Source: Crocodylus rhombifer
Lineage: Eukaryota; Chordata; Crocodylia; Crocodylidae
Length of the DNA: 64,000 nt
Direction of reading: 5' to 3'
Assembly (NCBI GenBank): GCA_038503035.1
Contig: JAVSML010025535.1
Span: 875,019 to 939,018, forward strand
Below the pieces are notes generated by a model. It had not been told where the DNA came from and searched no databases. It saw only the letters and a list, made by a program, of their open reading frames with translations. Within the stretch, counting starts at the first letter, position 1. Each line of letters begins with the position of its first letter. Both the position numbers and the translations under genes were made by a program. Positions 11,601-24,428 of this stretch are shown in pieces.

Positions 11601-14143
11601 ACACGCCCCATTTACTCATTCAAAACAGACAATGTTTAATTAGCATCAGCACCAAGGCACGGCGTGCAAGCTCATTCCTTTTTGCAATGCCCTTCCAAAG
11701 CCTTAATCTGTGCACATGGGAGAAATTATATGAGGGAGCTCCATACACAGAGAGCTGGGACACTGCAGATTCAGCAGCCCTGGTCATAAAACATTGCACA
11801 TCGATGGCTTCTAGAGTCACTTTCAGGGTTGACTGAACCAAAATGCCACCTCCCCTAAAAATAACTTTTTCCAGATCGTGGCAAACTCCCCTGCACCACA
11901 AAGCCCCAGTGGCAGCACAGCTGAAACAGCACCCCCACTCCAACCCAGACAACTACAAAAAGGCATCAGATGCCCTCAGACAACAGTGTCCAGAGGGGAC
12001 CTGCTTCCCCTCCTCCCTTTGCAGCACGAGGGTTCACGAGCAGAGCACAGAGGTGGAACAATGGACTCACGCTCTCTTGCTGGGTCTGCCATGCTGCAGC
12101 AGGTCCAGGGACAGGCGGGGCCGAAGAAGAGACGCAGACAGGAAAGAAAGGGTTAGCTCTGCACATGGGAGGCTCCCCATCACTCCCTGCAGACAGAGAC
12201 CCTGCAAGAGCAAGGCTTCATTAAGCGAAAGAAATTGGTGTCGCTGTAAATTGCAGCACCTGAGCCAGCCATGCGGGTCCTCACCCTCCCTTCCAATTCG
12301 GCCCCAGGAGGGTTTTACACAAGGCACTGGGCACCGCTGGCCACAATGGAGCAAGGCCCATGTGCACACCAAAAAGCTCATGTTTTAAATTAGTTTTCTA
12401 GCCCTCAGGCGTAACATGAAAAACCTCCAAAATGAACCCAACGTAGCAGAGTTCAGGTTGTGCTCCTACGTCTGCAAACAGCCTGAAACAATAGGGCTGG
12501 AAACTGTTCCAGTACGAAAAACATGGTCCCAGGGCGCAGCTGGACTGAAGAGAGACTCCTACAGCCAGCCTCCCTCACCCCTATGCTTTAGGGCTCAGGT
12601 AACTCTGAGCAGGATGGGAGCAGTCTCTGTGCTGTAGAGAACATCAGGAGACAACATACTCATGAGACTTGGGGACAAATCTCTCTTGAAGAGGGACTTT
12701 CTCCTGTGGCCGGGGCCCATTAGGAAGCCCCTACCTGCTGCCACTGTCTTTGCCATTTCCACTGCAGAGGAGCCCTCCACAGCCACTGGCCATTCTCCTC
12801 CAAGAGAGAGGCAACCTCTGGACAGGCTCTTTGGGGCAGTGACTATGTTGGGGAGATGTCCAGGACAGCTGGGCTGGGGTCAGTAGGTCCCAGCACAATA
12901 CATACAATGAATGACAAGTGCATCTGGTGGGTGAACATCAAGGCTTTTGTGGCCAGCGGTACCCTGTAAGAGCTGCTCCATCCAGACTTTCCAGGAAGCT
13001 TCCATACCCAATCTACAGTGTTTCATCCACCCTTTCTGAATGGTGGGGCTTGGCTCAGGATGCTTGTAAGCCCTTGGCCAGATGCCTCTGAAGGCCCAGC
13101 AGCACTTGTAGGCAGTTGCACCAGAAACACGTACCCACGCAAAGCCTATAATTTAAAGGCCACAATGTCATTACAGCCTAAATATAGAGCTGTGAGCAAA
13201 CACAGATTCAGTACTTGTCTCGCTTCAGATACCTCTGACAGGCAACAAGCTTCCCCATTAATCAAAAGAGACTGCAAGCATTTCCTAGGGGGAGAGGAAC
13301 TGGGCACCTTTGCTGAGAAACTTCTGCTGTTGTTATTAAAACAAGTGGCTATGTGTTGTTCATATAGAGAGGTCTGATCTGACAGAGCTCCTGGAGAAAT
13401 TGGGAAGAGATTTTGCCTGCCTAAGCCCTTGGAAGATGAGGCCTTTACAGATGTCACCGTGCAAATAATGTTGTCCACCAAACGGCAGGGCAGTCCCGGA
13501 AGCAAACAGCACTTCCCTACAAGTCCGTACCCTTAAGGCAATCTAAAAAACAGTGTCATAAACTAGTCTTTTTTGGTATAATCCCAGAAGCTCCAATTTT
13601 AGGGATGAGTGGACTTTAGTTATACAAAGCCAGCCTTTTACTGCAGCAGGCTGTAGACAGGACATCATGATTTAATTATAGTGAGGACAGAAGTAATTCT
13701 GGTGAGTTATGGAAAAAGAATCCGGGTCCACCTGACACCGAATGCTCGTGGTGGCAACTCCCTGTGGAGGAGTCACAATGTGCCACGTTCTCACTGTATG
13801 AAAAATCTCACTTACAGATGAGAGAGAGAAAAAGCAGAGGAGACCATTTGCTCACCTACTTCAGCTTTCCCCACCAAGACTCAGGCTGCAGTGCAAGTTT
13901 TAAATGTCACAGTAACAGGGTGTTCACCCCTTTGGCACACGCCAGAGAAAAAGGAATTTGTTAATGCAAACTTGTCATGCAGGAGGTGCAGAAATAACCA
14001 GAAATCTCAACGCACATAACATGAGGGAGCCAGATTTTCCTTTCTTTGCAACTGTTCTGAAGTCAGGGGAAAAGAATTATTGGCAACTTGACTAGTGACA
14101 TCATAAGAATCGCCCCGAACTAAAATTAAGGGGATGGAGAGAA

Positions 14144-14162
14144 GGGGGGGGGGGGGGGGGGG
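14144..14162 (+). repeat. 19-base G homopolymer
   Basis: An uninterrupted run of 19 G in RASSF2 intron 1. It can form a G-quadruplex in single-stranded DNA and its length is likely unstable or mis-sequenced. On the RASSF2 transcript it is a C run. Confidence 0.9.
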
Positions 14163-15045
14163 AAGACTCCGAGCATGAATACGGAGAACCCAGGTGGTCG
14201 GGCAAAAGCAAATGTAAAGGCCATTACTACAGCGCCTCGTTTCAGGTGAGGGTCAAAAGCACCTCCCTCCTCCCAGCACAGGAGCATTAGCTGTGTGCAT
14301 GCTGTTCTGTGGCAGGGTTTTAAGACGAATGTCTGTGGCTTATTGATTCCAATTCATTGGAAACAGCATGTCCAGGCACTTACAGCTCAGCATTTATAAG
14401 CCCCAGGTCTCCTTATCGCATTCAAGAAGTACTTTGAGCCTGCTGAGAAGAACCAACTTCCCCCAACCCTCAATACCTAGTAACCCACAACAGAGTTAGA
14501 GTCATTTGCCTAAACGGTCTCTCCCCAGCTACTGAGAGGTGTCTCCAGCACTACTGTCACATGAACCCCTCTTCAACCTAAATAAAGCTGCTTTGCTCAT
14601 AAACAGGGACAATTCTCACATGCCCTAGGGAACAGCCACAGCATTGTCTCCATCATTGCCTTCATTACTGACCCATGTCCACAGGGCAGCTGCTGTAAGC
14701 ACGGGCACTGGGTGCCTGTCAGCTAGAGGAGCCTAGAGCCAGGGGCTAGAAAGGGGGAAAAATGCAGCCAGTTATGAAGCTGGGCACTAATGACCACTCA
14801 TCCCTGGCCTAGGCCTTGGGTCTGATTCCCAGGTTTCACACAAACCTGGTATCCCAGAAAACAAAGATCCCGCCACCACTTCTTTTCTATTAAAAACAAA
14901 ACACTGCATAATTCAGACTCGTTATTGTCCCCTTGGCAGTGTGAATGTGCAGCTCTTTTACTGTCGTCTAAAAACCTAATGTTGGCCCAAACCATTGTTT
15001 AAAACCCCTCCTGCTGAGGAGGGGTGGAAGAAAGCCAAGCAGCAA

Positions 15046-15141
15046 CCGTAATCCCAGCAGTCTTTCCTACCCAAGTGCCGGGGGCTGGACCTGATGGCCT
15101 GTAAGGTCCCTTCCAGGCCCTGACAACCATGAAACTGTGAG
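15046..15141 (+). mobile_element. CR1 LINE 3' end fragment
   Basis: It reads CAGTCTTTCCTACCCAAGTG then GGGGGCTGGACCTGATGGCC and AAGGTCCCTTCCAGGCC, closely related to the fragment at 4,871, ending near CATGAAACTGTG. Confidence 0.85.
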
Positions 15142-16475
15142 CACAGGGAGTCGAGCAGTCAAACGCAAGCTGATGTAGACAGGAAAACGAAGGCTCAAGG
15201 ACTGCACAGCCCAAAGCAATGAGATGCACGAAACTTTTCACCCCTGGAGATCACTGATTCGAACCCCGCCAAACTCGAAATAGTGGCCATCAATCAAATG
15301 GCTCTTTGTGGCCTACGGGAAATAAGCTGGTAGGTTATAGTCCGGCCCCCCCTCCACCTTCAGCTAACAGCACAACTGGCACCTCTGTGGCCCTCTGCCA
15401 AGGGCTCCACATGCTGCAGAGACTGAGTCCCTCAGGGTGGGACGGAGATGCCCTGAAGAGACGGGGCAAGGGAAGCTGCAGCATGGCCGTCCCCATGCAA
15501 TTTGGGCTCTGGAGATGCTCAGCACAGGGAACTGGTTCACAGGACAGTCAGACGGCCCTTTTCACGAGCATGAGATCCGGCTTTAGCCGAGAGAGAAGAG
15601 ATGGCTTACTCAAGGCGCTTTGGGTGAAGTACTGGCCTCCCACCCTGGCCTCCGCATTACTTACACTCGTCTAGCGGTGCAAGGGCCCGGATGAGTTGCA
15701 CTCGATGCATGTCAGCAGGTTTGAGGGTAAGTTACTGCTTTAAAATGAAGTCACACTAAAGCCCAGAGCTTGGGATGGCTCTAATGCTCACTTCCAGCCT
15801 TAAAAGAAATCTGAATAATTCAGCTATGTGAACTTAAAAAAAAAGAAGCCTTTTTATCAGTAGCCAACTTCCTTTTTAAAAGCCCTTCCTTCCCTGCCTC
15901 CAGCAAAGGCACACGCTCCCGCGCAGAAACACGCAAACTGTTTCCAGGGACGGCCGGGAGGAACTCGGACACGGACAGTGCACGCGAGCTCCCCGGGCTC
16001 GTCTTTGATAAATATCGAACCGTTCGCGCCAGTGTCCCATCCCCGTCGCGCAGCGCCGAAGTGCAGCTGTTCTGCTGTTCTCAATGCCCCTATTGTTCGC
16101 ACGAATAATTGCCGAGATCCCCACCTGTCAGGAACAGCGCGCGAAAGCCCGCCCGCCTGCGACTCCATTTCCTCCGGGGAAACTTGGAGGCGCTTGGGCG
16201 CAAGCAGCCCCGGGCGGGCGTCGGGGACACCCCAGCGCCCAGACCCGGGGACGCCTTGAAACCCCGCAACCAGGTCCTTCCTCCTTCGTGGCCAGGACCC
16301 TTTCTGCTGGACATCTGAGCCCGAAGCAAAGCGGGGCTGTCCCAGTTCAGCGGGTCTCCGCCTCCGAAGCTCGCTGGGGCCCCTCTGGGCCCAGCCAAGC
16401 AGCAGAGCAACTGTCCGCCTGCGAGCCCCGCACCTCTCCCACGGCCCGGCCCGACGCGGCGCCGAGGAGTGGGCG

Positions 16476-16513
16476 CGGCCGCGGCCGCGGCCGCAGTCGC
16501 AGTCGCAGTCGCG
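16476..16513. repeat. hexamer repeats (GGCCGC and GTCGCA units)
   Basis: Short tandem hexamers: about three GGCCGC-type units followed by three GTCGCA units within the CpG island. GC-rich low-complexity sequence near the presumed promoter. Confidence 0.75.
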
Positions 16514-16560
16514 GGCCTGGGAGCGGGTCCCGGGCGGAGACGACGCCGCAGAGCCGGTAC

Positions 16561-16620
16561 CTGCAGGGGAGCCGCCGCCGCAGCCGTCCGCCGCCGCGGG
16601 AACAGGCGGCGCCGCCCGGC
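16561..16620 (-). other. RASSF2: candidate RASSF2 non-coding exon 1
   Basis: Downstream of the CCAAT and GC boxes on the minus strand, a GC-rich segment ends in CCCCTGCAG followed by GTACCGG, a usable splice donor at about 16,560. It would join to the acceptor at 4,161. The transcription start is not determinable from sequence, so the outer boundary is a guess. Other donors in the island are possible. Confidence 0.35.
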
Positions 16621-16896
16621 CCCGGCCCCGCCCCCGCCGCCCCATTGGCCGCCGCCCGCGGGATACAGGTCGCCCCTTCCCGCCCCGCCCGTCGGGCCAG
16701 ACAGGAGACGTGCCCCGGGGAGATTTGAACTCGGCGCCTGGAGCCGGGCACAGGAGGGGCCCGAGACGGGTGTCATCGTCGGCCTCGCCGCTGTCGTCAC
16801 GGTCTCTGGCGGAGGGGCCCGACGCTAGAGCTCCGCCGCCTCGGCGGGTCTGAGGGCAGGGGAGGCGCCCCGCGGCCGCCGGGCGTTGCCCCGGGA

Positions 16897-16906
16897 GTCA
16901 CGTGAC
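16897..16906. promoter_or_regulatory. palindromic E-box GTCACGTGAC
   Basis: A perfect 10-bp palindrome in the CpG island. It is the consensus of the CLEAR element bound by TFEB/TFE3/MITF and also fits USF and MYC/MAX. In RASSF2 sense it lies upstream of the candidate start. Methylation of its central CpG would be expected to block binding. Confidence 0.6.
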
Positions 16907-17109
16907 AGCCGCTGCTCCGGGCGGGCCTGTGCGCAGCGGCCGCTCGGCACGCCAGCCAGCGAGCTGCCGGCAGACATGGAAATGCTTCCCCAGCGGCTTG
17001 TGGGTCCCTCGTGGGTTGTGGTGGTGCCGTCACGGGCCGTGCGGGCTACTGCGGCGACCAAGGAGCCCCGGCTCCTCCATCACAGTGGCCCTCAGTAGGT
17101 CTCTGAAGT

Positions 17110-17260
17110 GCTAGCTAAAGAAAGGCCCCACTTTTCACATGGAGAGATTGAGGTTCGGGGCAGTGATGGGCCTTGCCCAAGACCATCTGGCAGGGCTTCA
17201 GCAGAGCTAGGAACAACATTTGTGCCTCCTGTGTCCCAGTCCGGCCGGCCCCCAATAGTT
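17110..17260 (-). repeat. MIR-like SINE fragment (antisense)
   Basis: A diverged pattern: CACATGGAGAGATTGAGG, then TTGCCCAAGACCATCTGGCA, then CAGAGCTAGGAA. Confidence 0.55.
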
Positions 17261-18284
17261 TAACCCATGCTGGTGCATGAAGGAAGATTTGCCCTGAGCT
17301 CAAGGCAGGTAAAGCTAACAAGGTTGTGATCCTGTGTTCTGGTCTGACCTGAACAGACCACCAAGTCCACTCCATACCAGGCCCCAGTAACGTGAGCTTC
17401 CCCCCGGGCTGAGATAGGGCTCTGTCTCCAAGTCTAGGCACCCTCTCCTGGCTTCTCTGCTGCAGCTGCTAACAAGACTGCGCAGTGCAATTGGGCTGCA
17501 TGGTTGTTGCGGGGCCGTTTGTTCGCTAAAGATTGCTGGAGGTTTGCCACACTATTTCAGACGTGGGCCGCTGAACAGCTTGGCATCCTTACTGAGCTGA
17601 GACCTGCCCTGGCAACGACCAGTGCATAGGCAGAGTTCCTGGAGTCACCGTGACTGTACGAAACCTGCTTTTCCCAAGACCGGAGCTCATCTGTGCATTC
17701 AAACCAGGGCCTAAGAAACACAGGGTACCATCAGCCAATTCCAGCGCCCTTTGTGTTTTGAAAGGGCTGAGTTTGGGAAAGTCAGTGATCCAAGTGCTGC
17801 TGAATTATTGAGGATGCAACCAACGCAAAGGCTTGCCCACACATCCATCCTCTCCCTTTGTCCGGTCCTGACCTTTCCCATTCCTCCTCAGATTCTCTTG
17901 GCTCTTTTAAAGAAGCATAACCAGAAACAACCCACAAGAACAGGCAAAAAAATCATAATCTAAACATCTGGTTTGTGAAAACAAGGAAACATCTCCACCA
18001 CAGAGGCCTGGACAGTGGGAGGAGCCTTTGACAATTCTTAACCCACAGCTGTGAGCAAGGTCAGGAAAGGGCCTGTAATCACAGGATTTTAAAAGCACAG
18101 AATTTTGTTTCAAAATCTCGGGGGCTTTAATGAAGAGAAACAAACTTAGCAGCATTTAGGGAACCTTACTGAGGTCAGAGCCACGTGGTGCCGAGTGCTG
18201 CACGTATAGGTAATGGTGAGACAGAGGTGCAACAAAAGCCTCAGGAGTCTTAATAGACAGGACCAAGTGGCACGAAAAAAGAAA

Positions 18285-18400
18285 CACCATCACTATCCCC
18301 ATCTGGCACAGCCAAGTTAAGTGACTTGCTCAAGGTCACACAAAAGGATCAATGGCAGAGTGAAGGTATAAAGTCCAAGCTCCTTAAATGTAGTCAGTGC
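18285..18400 (-). repeat. MIR-like SINE fragment (antisense)
   Basis: It contains AAGTTAAGTGACTTGCTCAA then GGTCACACAAAAGG and GGCAGAGTGAAGG, a well recognisable antisense MIR core. Confidence 0.7.
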
Positions 18401-21170
18401 CACATGATCCTCTTGCTCTTGCTAAGGTGGTTACTGGGTGGGTGAAAGACTTAAAAGTCAGGATTCCTAGCTTTTATTCCCAGCGCTGCTATGGACTTAG
18501 AGCCCTTTGTGCCTACGTTTGCCTGGAAATAAGAAAAAAAATGTTCCTATGCCCCAGCAACGTTGGGATGCTTGACGAACACCAGGAGAGGAGAGTCCAA
18601 TTCTCTAGTGAAAAGGATGTGTGTGTGAAATGCAATGAGAAACATGAGCCAGAGGCACTGCTAAACCTTTTACACCATGTTTGTGCCCATTTCAGCAGCA
18701 GAAGGAAAAAGCAAAGGCCCAAATGTTTTACTGAAGTGAAGAAACACGATTCCCTCTGCACACAAATACTGTCCAAACCACAACGCCCTGAGACTCTGCC
18801 AGCTGCTCCTCCTCCCTCCTTGAACAACAAACACACAGTCCAGCCCAACAGCAACCAAGCCCATGTGAAGAGGTACTAAACATGCTCTGCTCAGAAACAG
18901 CAGCCAAAATGGGTCCGAAGGGCTTCTGGGAGATCTAGGCAGCCCACTCACTTGTGGTTCCAGTGCCAGAAAAGCTCACAGGTTAGGCCTGACCTGACCA
19001 ACTTCGCCTACAGCTGAGCATGTGGTTCTGCATCCTGTGCAAGATGTTGGCTTTCCTGTGGTTTGGGGTGGCAATGGCACCCCACAGTCAGTCTAGGCAC
19101 TCAGCACAAAACACGCTATGAACCTGAACTAGGCCTTACAACAAAGCTGGCAGGCCTCTTCACAGAGCAAGCCATGAAGTGACCTGATCAACACCAAAGG
19201 GCCCCACTCTGCTCTCCTTAACGTGGTATAACTGCCTTTGATCTTTGGCTCCACTGCCATCTGTAGAAAGGGAATCAGGCTCCTGTAACATGCGTGTCCC
19301 CTGGCCACAGCCTTTCCCACCAAGGTGAATCTCTCACTCGCACCTGCCTGCAGTGAAAACTTGGGTGGAAGTGCTGTATTCTCGTCTTCATCATCGTATT
19401 GCAGTTGCACAGAGGAGCACCCAGTCCTGGAGCAGCAGCTCATTGTGTTAGGCACTGGACATGTACACAGAGATGTCCCAAAGAAATCACGCACTCGCTG
19501 GAGTCTAAAGCAGTGGTCCCCAAAGGGAAGCAGCACTAAATGAGTTAGGGAAGCAGCACCAAAAAGGGAGAGGTGACAACCCCCACAGAAGTGGGCTCAG
19601 ACCAGAAGTCGGGTAGCAGAAACCTGTGAGCTGCTACTTAAGTCATCTTGATAACATTTCTCCAAGCCGGAAATCAACACCGTGACCGAGAAACCACTTC
19701 CTGCTGAGCACACCTGTCACAGTCACAGTCACAGCTCTCAAGGGAAGAGCCACCCATCAACATCTCGAGACACCCATGACATCACCGTTTCCTGCTCTAT
19801 CAGGATGTCCCTGGATTCTGCCCATACGGGTTCAGAAGCTGCAGTGCCACCAAATTAAGCCACAAGTACTCTAGCTCCATGCTTAGGACTCTGTTTCCTG
19901 GCATCTCATAAACGCACCAGAATCTCAGCACAAAGGGAACTTGGACACTCAGGTGCTGCTTAAGAAAAATGCAGATGCCTGCCTGAGTTGGCTGAGAGCC
20001 TGAAACAGCAGCTCTGAGGGGTGAACTGCCTCTTCTGTATTAGAGGGATGTTAATTCCAAGACCCTTTGCCCTGGGCAGCTCTGACAACACTACCCCATC
20101 TAAAGGCCCTGTGTGTAACAGGGACAAGAAGTGCAACCCATCCAGCCTACCTCTCTGTGTTAACAGTCTGCATATCCAGCAGGCCCCCGATTGCCAGACT
20201 CCCAGAAGGAAGACCTCCGATGCCACTCCTAAGAAGAGAAAGGATGTCTATGAAACTGCCCGTGCCTCTTGAGCCCTGGTGTGGGGACTGATCTGCCTAG
20301 GACCCAGGTTAAGGCCCTAGACTGCTTTAATCTGGCTTATGCTGTCTAGGGAGCGATTTGCTGTCACCTCAGACTCAGCAATAGGAAAGATTTTGTGGGA
20401 TCAAATGTGTGCATGTGGGGGGGATGGGGATGGGAGGAGGGAACAATCCCTTTGCACAGCTGGTGTCCAGATGCAGAAGAAAATCAAGGCGAGCTTCTGG
20501 AAGTCTTCTCTTCCTGCGGGAGACACGGCTGCTTTGTTCCACGGCTCGAGCATTAGGCTGCCTGCCAAGTGACCGACTACACACTTAAGAAACCCTGGTC
20601 CCTGGTACGGGAGTTGAAAACTCAAGGGCTTTTTCTTAGATTGAGCCAGGATCCAAACAAGCGTATTTCAGAGCCTCCTGGCAAAGGCTGTTCATTTAGG
20701 ACTTTCAGAACCAAAAACTAATTTTCTTTAAGTAAGAAGCAAGTTTTCAGCTCCAGGAGAGTTGTTATTTAGGCGCATGTGTTACTTGTTACATTGTCTA
20801 CAGGAACCAGATGGTAATAATAGTGATACATTTTTTTAAAATGCAAAAGGCTTGTACCTAATGTGTATTCTTTAAAGACACAGTTGCTGCACCATGTGAG
20901 GTGAAGCCTTTCAGCAAAGACTTAATTCTCTAAAATGAAGACCTTGGGGAACTGAAAATACTTGTGTATTCAAGGCTGAGGTCAGCAAACAGGTGCAACA
21001 CAGACAAAAAAAAACAAAGGAAGGAAGTAAAGGAAACAATTTAAAGAAAAAACTCTATGGCAAAATTGCCAAAATTCTATTTTAAATGCAGTCTTCCAAG
21101 GGTTCTGTGTTCAAAAGACTACATTTAAAAGGTAGTCTTCAAATACTTTTTCATTGCGTAAAATGTGTGT

Positions 21171-21182
21171 GGGGGGGGGGGG
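21171..21182 (+). repeat. 12-base G run
   Basis: Homopolymer following a short TG repeat. Simple sequence. Confidence 0.85.
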
Positions 21183-23319
21183 AGAGGAAGGAACATTTCA
21201 TTTTAGTTCTTAGTGAATTTTTCATTTTGTTTTCACACTCAGCACACCAGGCATCAGGGCAGTTCCACGTGCAGGTAGGTGAAAGTATTTAGCGCCCAGT
21301 GCTATATTGCACATAATGAATTTGCACCTGTTCCATATCAGGAGTGGTTCAAACTCTTGCTGTGGAAAGAGCGCTGCCAGTGCAAGGTGCTCCACATATG
21401 CCCTGTTCTGAGACTGAGCTATTCTTAGCTCTGCCACCAGCCTGCTGTTGCGACTAACTCCCTTTGCCTTGTCTTCCCACCCACTGGTTATTTTGGCTGC
21501 ACATTCTCCCAACCAGGGGCTGTCTGTCCCTGGGTGTGTTTGTACAGCACCCTTGCACCATGAGTGCGATCTTCATTGCAGCTGCGAGATGCTGCTGTAC
21601 AAGAAAGAACACACCACTCACAACCCCTTATTTTGCTTTAGCACTTTTTCTACCGCAGTCCCTCTATGTGCTTTCAGGTAGGGATTATTTGTTACCATTT
21701 GGGAATAGAACAAACTTCTCTTTACGGTACTCTTGTCCCCACTACTGCAGTGTCTGAGCCCCTCCCAAACTTTAATGCATTCCCCTCAGTAACTGCCTCA
21801 TCAAAAGGTGTCTGAAGGGTAGTGTTTCTCTTCATCTTGAATGTCTAATAAGGGGCAAACAAGTCTATGTCCAGCTATAAGCGAACCCTTGAAAATGGCA
21901 CAGAAAGAGGCGGGGGCCAAACACTTCAGACTTCCCAAGGCCCCACTGTAGTCGCTGAGCCTCCTGCCGTGGCAGGGAGCTACCGTACTTGGAACCAGGA
22001 GACATCAGCTCAACTCTTGCTGCTGACCTGCTTATACTGGACCCTTTGGCTCCAACATCCCTTATTTCTTCTCCCACCCTTTGGAGCTCATTCCATGGCT
22101 CTGGTGGCAAATGCAATGCAAGGCACACTGCCTAAAGGTATTGAGAGAAGTTTTTAAGGGAACCATCTTGCTAATGAAGCTTACAGTGGGCTTAGAGTTG
22201 CATATAAATTTAAAGAAGCATCAGCATGGCCATTTGACCCAAAGCTAGTCATCAGTGACCATAAGTGACTGGAAAGGCAGGGAAGGAAAGTTATCACTAT
22301 TAAAAACAACCCCTCCACCCCCAAATCCTTTACACCTTCCTGAAGACAAAAAAAGTCAATTCAGAAGTGCTGTAGAAATGCACATAAGCTCCTAAGCTCC
22401 CTGTAACACGTGCTACTACAAGAGACAGCCTGGAACAAGCAGACAGGATCCTTGGGCTCTATTCTCAGTTCTGCCCTCCTTTTGCACAGGTTAATTTGGA
22501 CTAAATAGCCGGGCTTTCCAAAGCAAGACAGGTACGTACCCGAATAGAGCAGCCAGCACCTTTGGGCAACCTAAGATTGAAAAAAAGTCTTAGCTTTAAA
22601 CCTGTGTTTTCATTCCTTAATCTGTAATAATGGCACCATAATGCAAGGGCTTAATGGCTTACTGTTTGCAACACAGACTTAATCCTCACAAGACAGCTGA
22701 TACTTATGTGCCAAGAATTCATGATCCTTAATATACTGAAAGTCATCACCATATTTCTAGAAAATTAACTTCTATCATACCCTTTTTGTGCCCCAGTCCC
22801 AGGGGCTGATGTCTCAATATATTTAAGTCAATACTCTAGCTGTAGAGGACACCAAAGTAATTGCTCTATTTGTACATCAGGGTTCTACTAATACAGTTCT
22901 AAGTATGAACATAAGAGCTGATTAACTTATGAACAATGCAAGTTGCTACTAGGCTTTTAACCTTCATAACTTAATTTCCCTTGCATTACTCCATACCTTT
23001 GGAGTGGAGGGCAAAGCAAAACCATGCACTGGACTCACAGATACTTGACTAGCACACCTCTATCAACAAATCTGCGTTCAGAAGCTGGCACACTTCTCAA
23101 ATAATGACACCTTGAAGTGCCTTAATTCACAGTTCCAGGAAGCTATTTTGCAAGTGTCTGAACAAAGAAAGAGAAATTCTGTTTTTACATACTGGTTCAT
23201 CTTCACGAGGCAATTTTTAACCAGCTGAACTATAGGTGTAAGACTGGGGGAGCAAAGATGAGGGTTAAAAATGAAGCAGAAGTTAAAATAAATAGGAATG
23301 TAGCAGAATTAGTGTGCCC

Positions 23320-23410
23320 TAGGAAAAACACTAGGACTTCAGGGACATGGGTTACATTCCTGGCTCTACCACTAGCCTGGGAGATGTTTACCAGACAGCA
23401 TGAGAGCCAG
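23320..23410 (+). repeat. MIR-like SINE fragment
   Basis: It reads CACTAGGACTTCAGGGACAT then TCCTGGCTCTACCACTAGCC, the MIR 5' region in sense orientation, short and diverged. Confidence 0.55.
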
Positions 23411-24422
23411 AGCCCATTCATTGCACATTTCTAGAAGTCCTCTCCTTTTCTTGCAGAGAAGACAGTGAAGACGGTAGATCAATTATCCTCAGAAAAGCAG
23501 AAGCCTCTCTCCCTTCCTCATCTGCTGGAAGTGTGGGTGTTCAGAAGCCCTTGCTAACAGGCTCTACTAGGGCTACCAAGTGAACAATAGCACCCCCAGG
23601 CTCCTGCCTCAACTCTTGAGCTTGAATCAAGCTCCATAATTTATTGCTGTTCACTTGCATTCATAGGCTTGTTGAGCCCACCTATTCAGTCACGTCTCAA
23701 TTGATGGATAGGGCACTTGTAGCACAGTCTATAAAAGGGAGCTGTTTTGTTATCCTGCTGTCCTCAAGACCAGGCTTTTTTGACAACATGCCAAAGCAAA
23801 TGTTACCATTGCTTATGTGGGAAGTTGTGAAGCTACACAAGTGTGTTACAGAGAAATTCTCCAGCTTAACGGAACTAACTTGTCAAGCATCACAAGTTTC
23901 TGCAGCAGGAGTTAGGAAGTCTGGGGGCTAGGAATCCATCTGGACCCACCTTCTCAATTAATAGCTGTCCAAGGTCCTGCAAATGACAGATTCTCGCATT
24001 AGAATCACGCTATGGAGAAACGTGCATGTGGACAACCAGTCTGTGACATAGGATGCTGACAGAAATGAAGCAGAAGTTCAGAAGCTTCAAGGCAAGGGGT
24101 CTTTTTGCCCCAGTTCTCAACAACTAGGATAGCTAACTTGGGGAAGGACTACACAAGGGGCAGCACAGCTTTTTGGAGGACACTGACTGCTTCATATGGT
24201 AACTTGGCAGTGTAGACATTCCCCAAGCAATTCCTCATGAACACATACAGCACAGTGCAGCTACAGATCCCATGTTATTTGCAGAGCAGGTGCGCAAACA
24301 ATCTGCACTGAAGTTTCTACAGCTTGCTAGAATGGTAACACATTGCTCTTCCTTGTACAGGTCTAATATTTCTTAAAAAATGAACACTACACCCAAACTA
24401 CTAGGTTGCAGCTATGCCCATG

Positions 24423-24428
24423 TTTATT
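24423..24428 (-). terminator. SLC23A2: SLC23A2 polyadenylation signal AATAAA
   Basis: A minus-strand AATAAA lies about 5.3 kb beyond the stop codon. The next 40 bases on the minus strand are G/T-rich (GTTTGGGTGTAGTG), fitting a downstream cleavage element. It is the last good signal before intergenic sequence with repeat fragments. Confidence 0.6.

Larger units (their letters stand above)
4161..16560. other. RASSF2: RASSF2 intron 1
   Basis: 12.4 kb between the first coding exon and the CpG island. It contains both copies of the 495-bp duplication, two CR1 tails, several MIR-like fragments, a hAT-like end near 7,551 and a 19-base G run. No further coding exon is recognised, and ORFs here show no family similarity. 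Confidence 0.6.
15880..17060. promoter_or_regulatory. RASSF2: CpG island, RASSF2 promoter region
   Basis: This stretch is strongly GC-rich with abundant CpG, unlike the AT-rich flanks. It holds several GC boxes (CCCCGCCC and GGGGCGGG cores, 16,620-16,690), a CCAAT box in minus-strand sense near 16,643-16,648, hexamer runs of GGCCGC and GTCGCA near 16,476-16,513, and a perfect GTCACGTGAC palindrome. It lies 12 kb upstream of the first RASSF2 coding exon on the correct strand and corresponds in position to the CpG-island promoter known for mammalian RASSF2, which is silenced by methylation in tumours. Long ORFs through it on both strands are compositional artefacts of a stop-poor GC-rich sequence. 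Confidence 0.85.
17061..24404. other. intergenic region between SLC23A2 3' end and RASSF2 CpG island
   Basis: 7.3 kb. It holds MIR-like fragments at about 17,110-17,260, 18,285-18,400, 22,415-22,500 and 23,320-23,410, and a 12-base G run at 21,171-21,182. No coding exon or RNA gene recognised. It would contain any distal RASSF2 enhancers. Confidence 0.6.

Noticed and set aside
11843..12388. 181-codon plus-strand ORF in RASSF2 intron 1
   Set aside because: No domain, composition like neighbouring intron, antisense to the gene.
15240..15320. tRNA-like B box (GGTTCGAATC, minus strand)
   Set aside because: No complementary T stem or acceptor stem around it and no A box at the right distance, so not an intact tRNA gene.
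15857..16800. Long ORFs on both strands across the CpG island (up to 262 codons)
   Set aside because: Low-complexity Arg/Pro/Ala/Gly-rich translations in several frames at once, as expected of stop-poor GC-rich promoter DNA. No family similarity.
18397..18879. 160-codon plus-strand ORF
   Set aside because: It overlaps a MIR-like fragment, has no recognisable domain or splice context, and lies in intergenic DNA.
19505..19540. CAGTGGTCCCCAAA, resembling a hAT terminus
   Set aside because: No matching inverted end or target duplication found nearby; too short to call an element.
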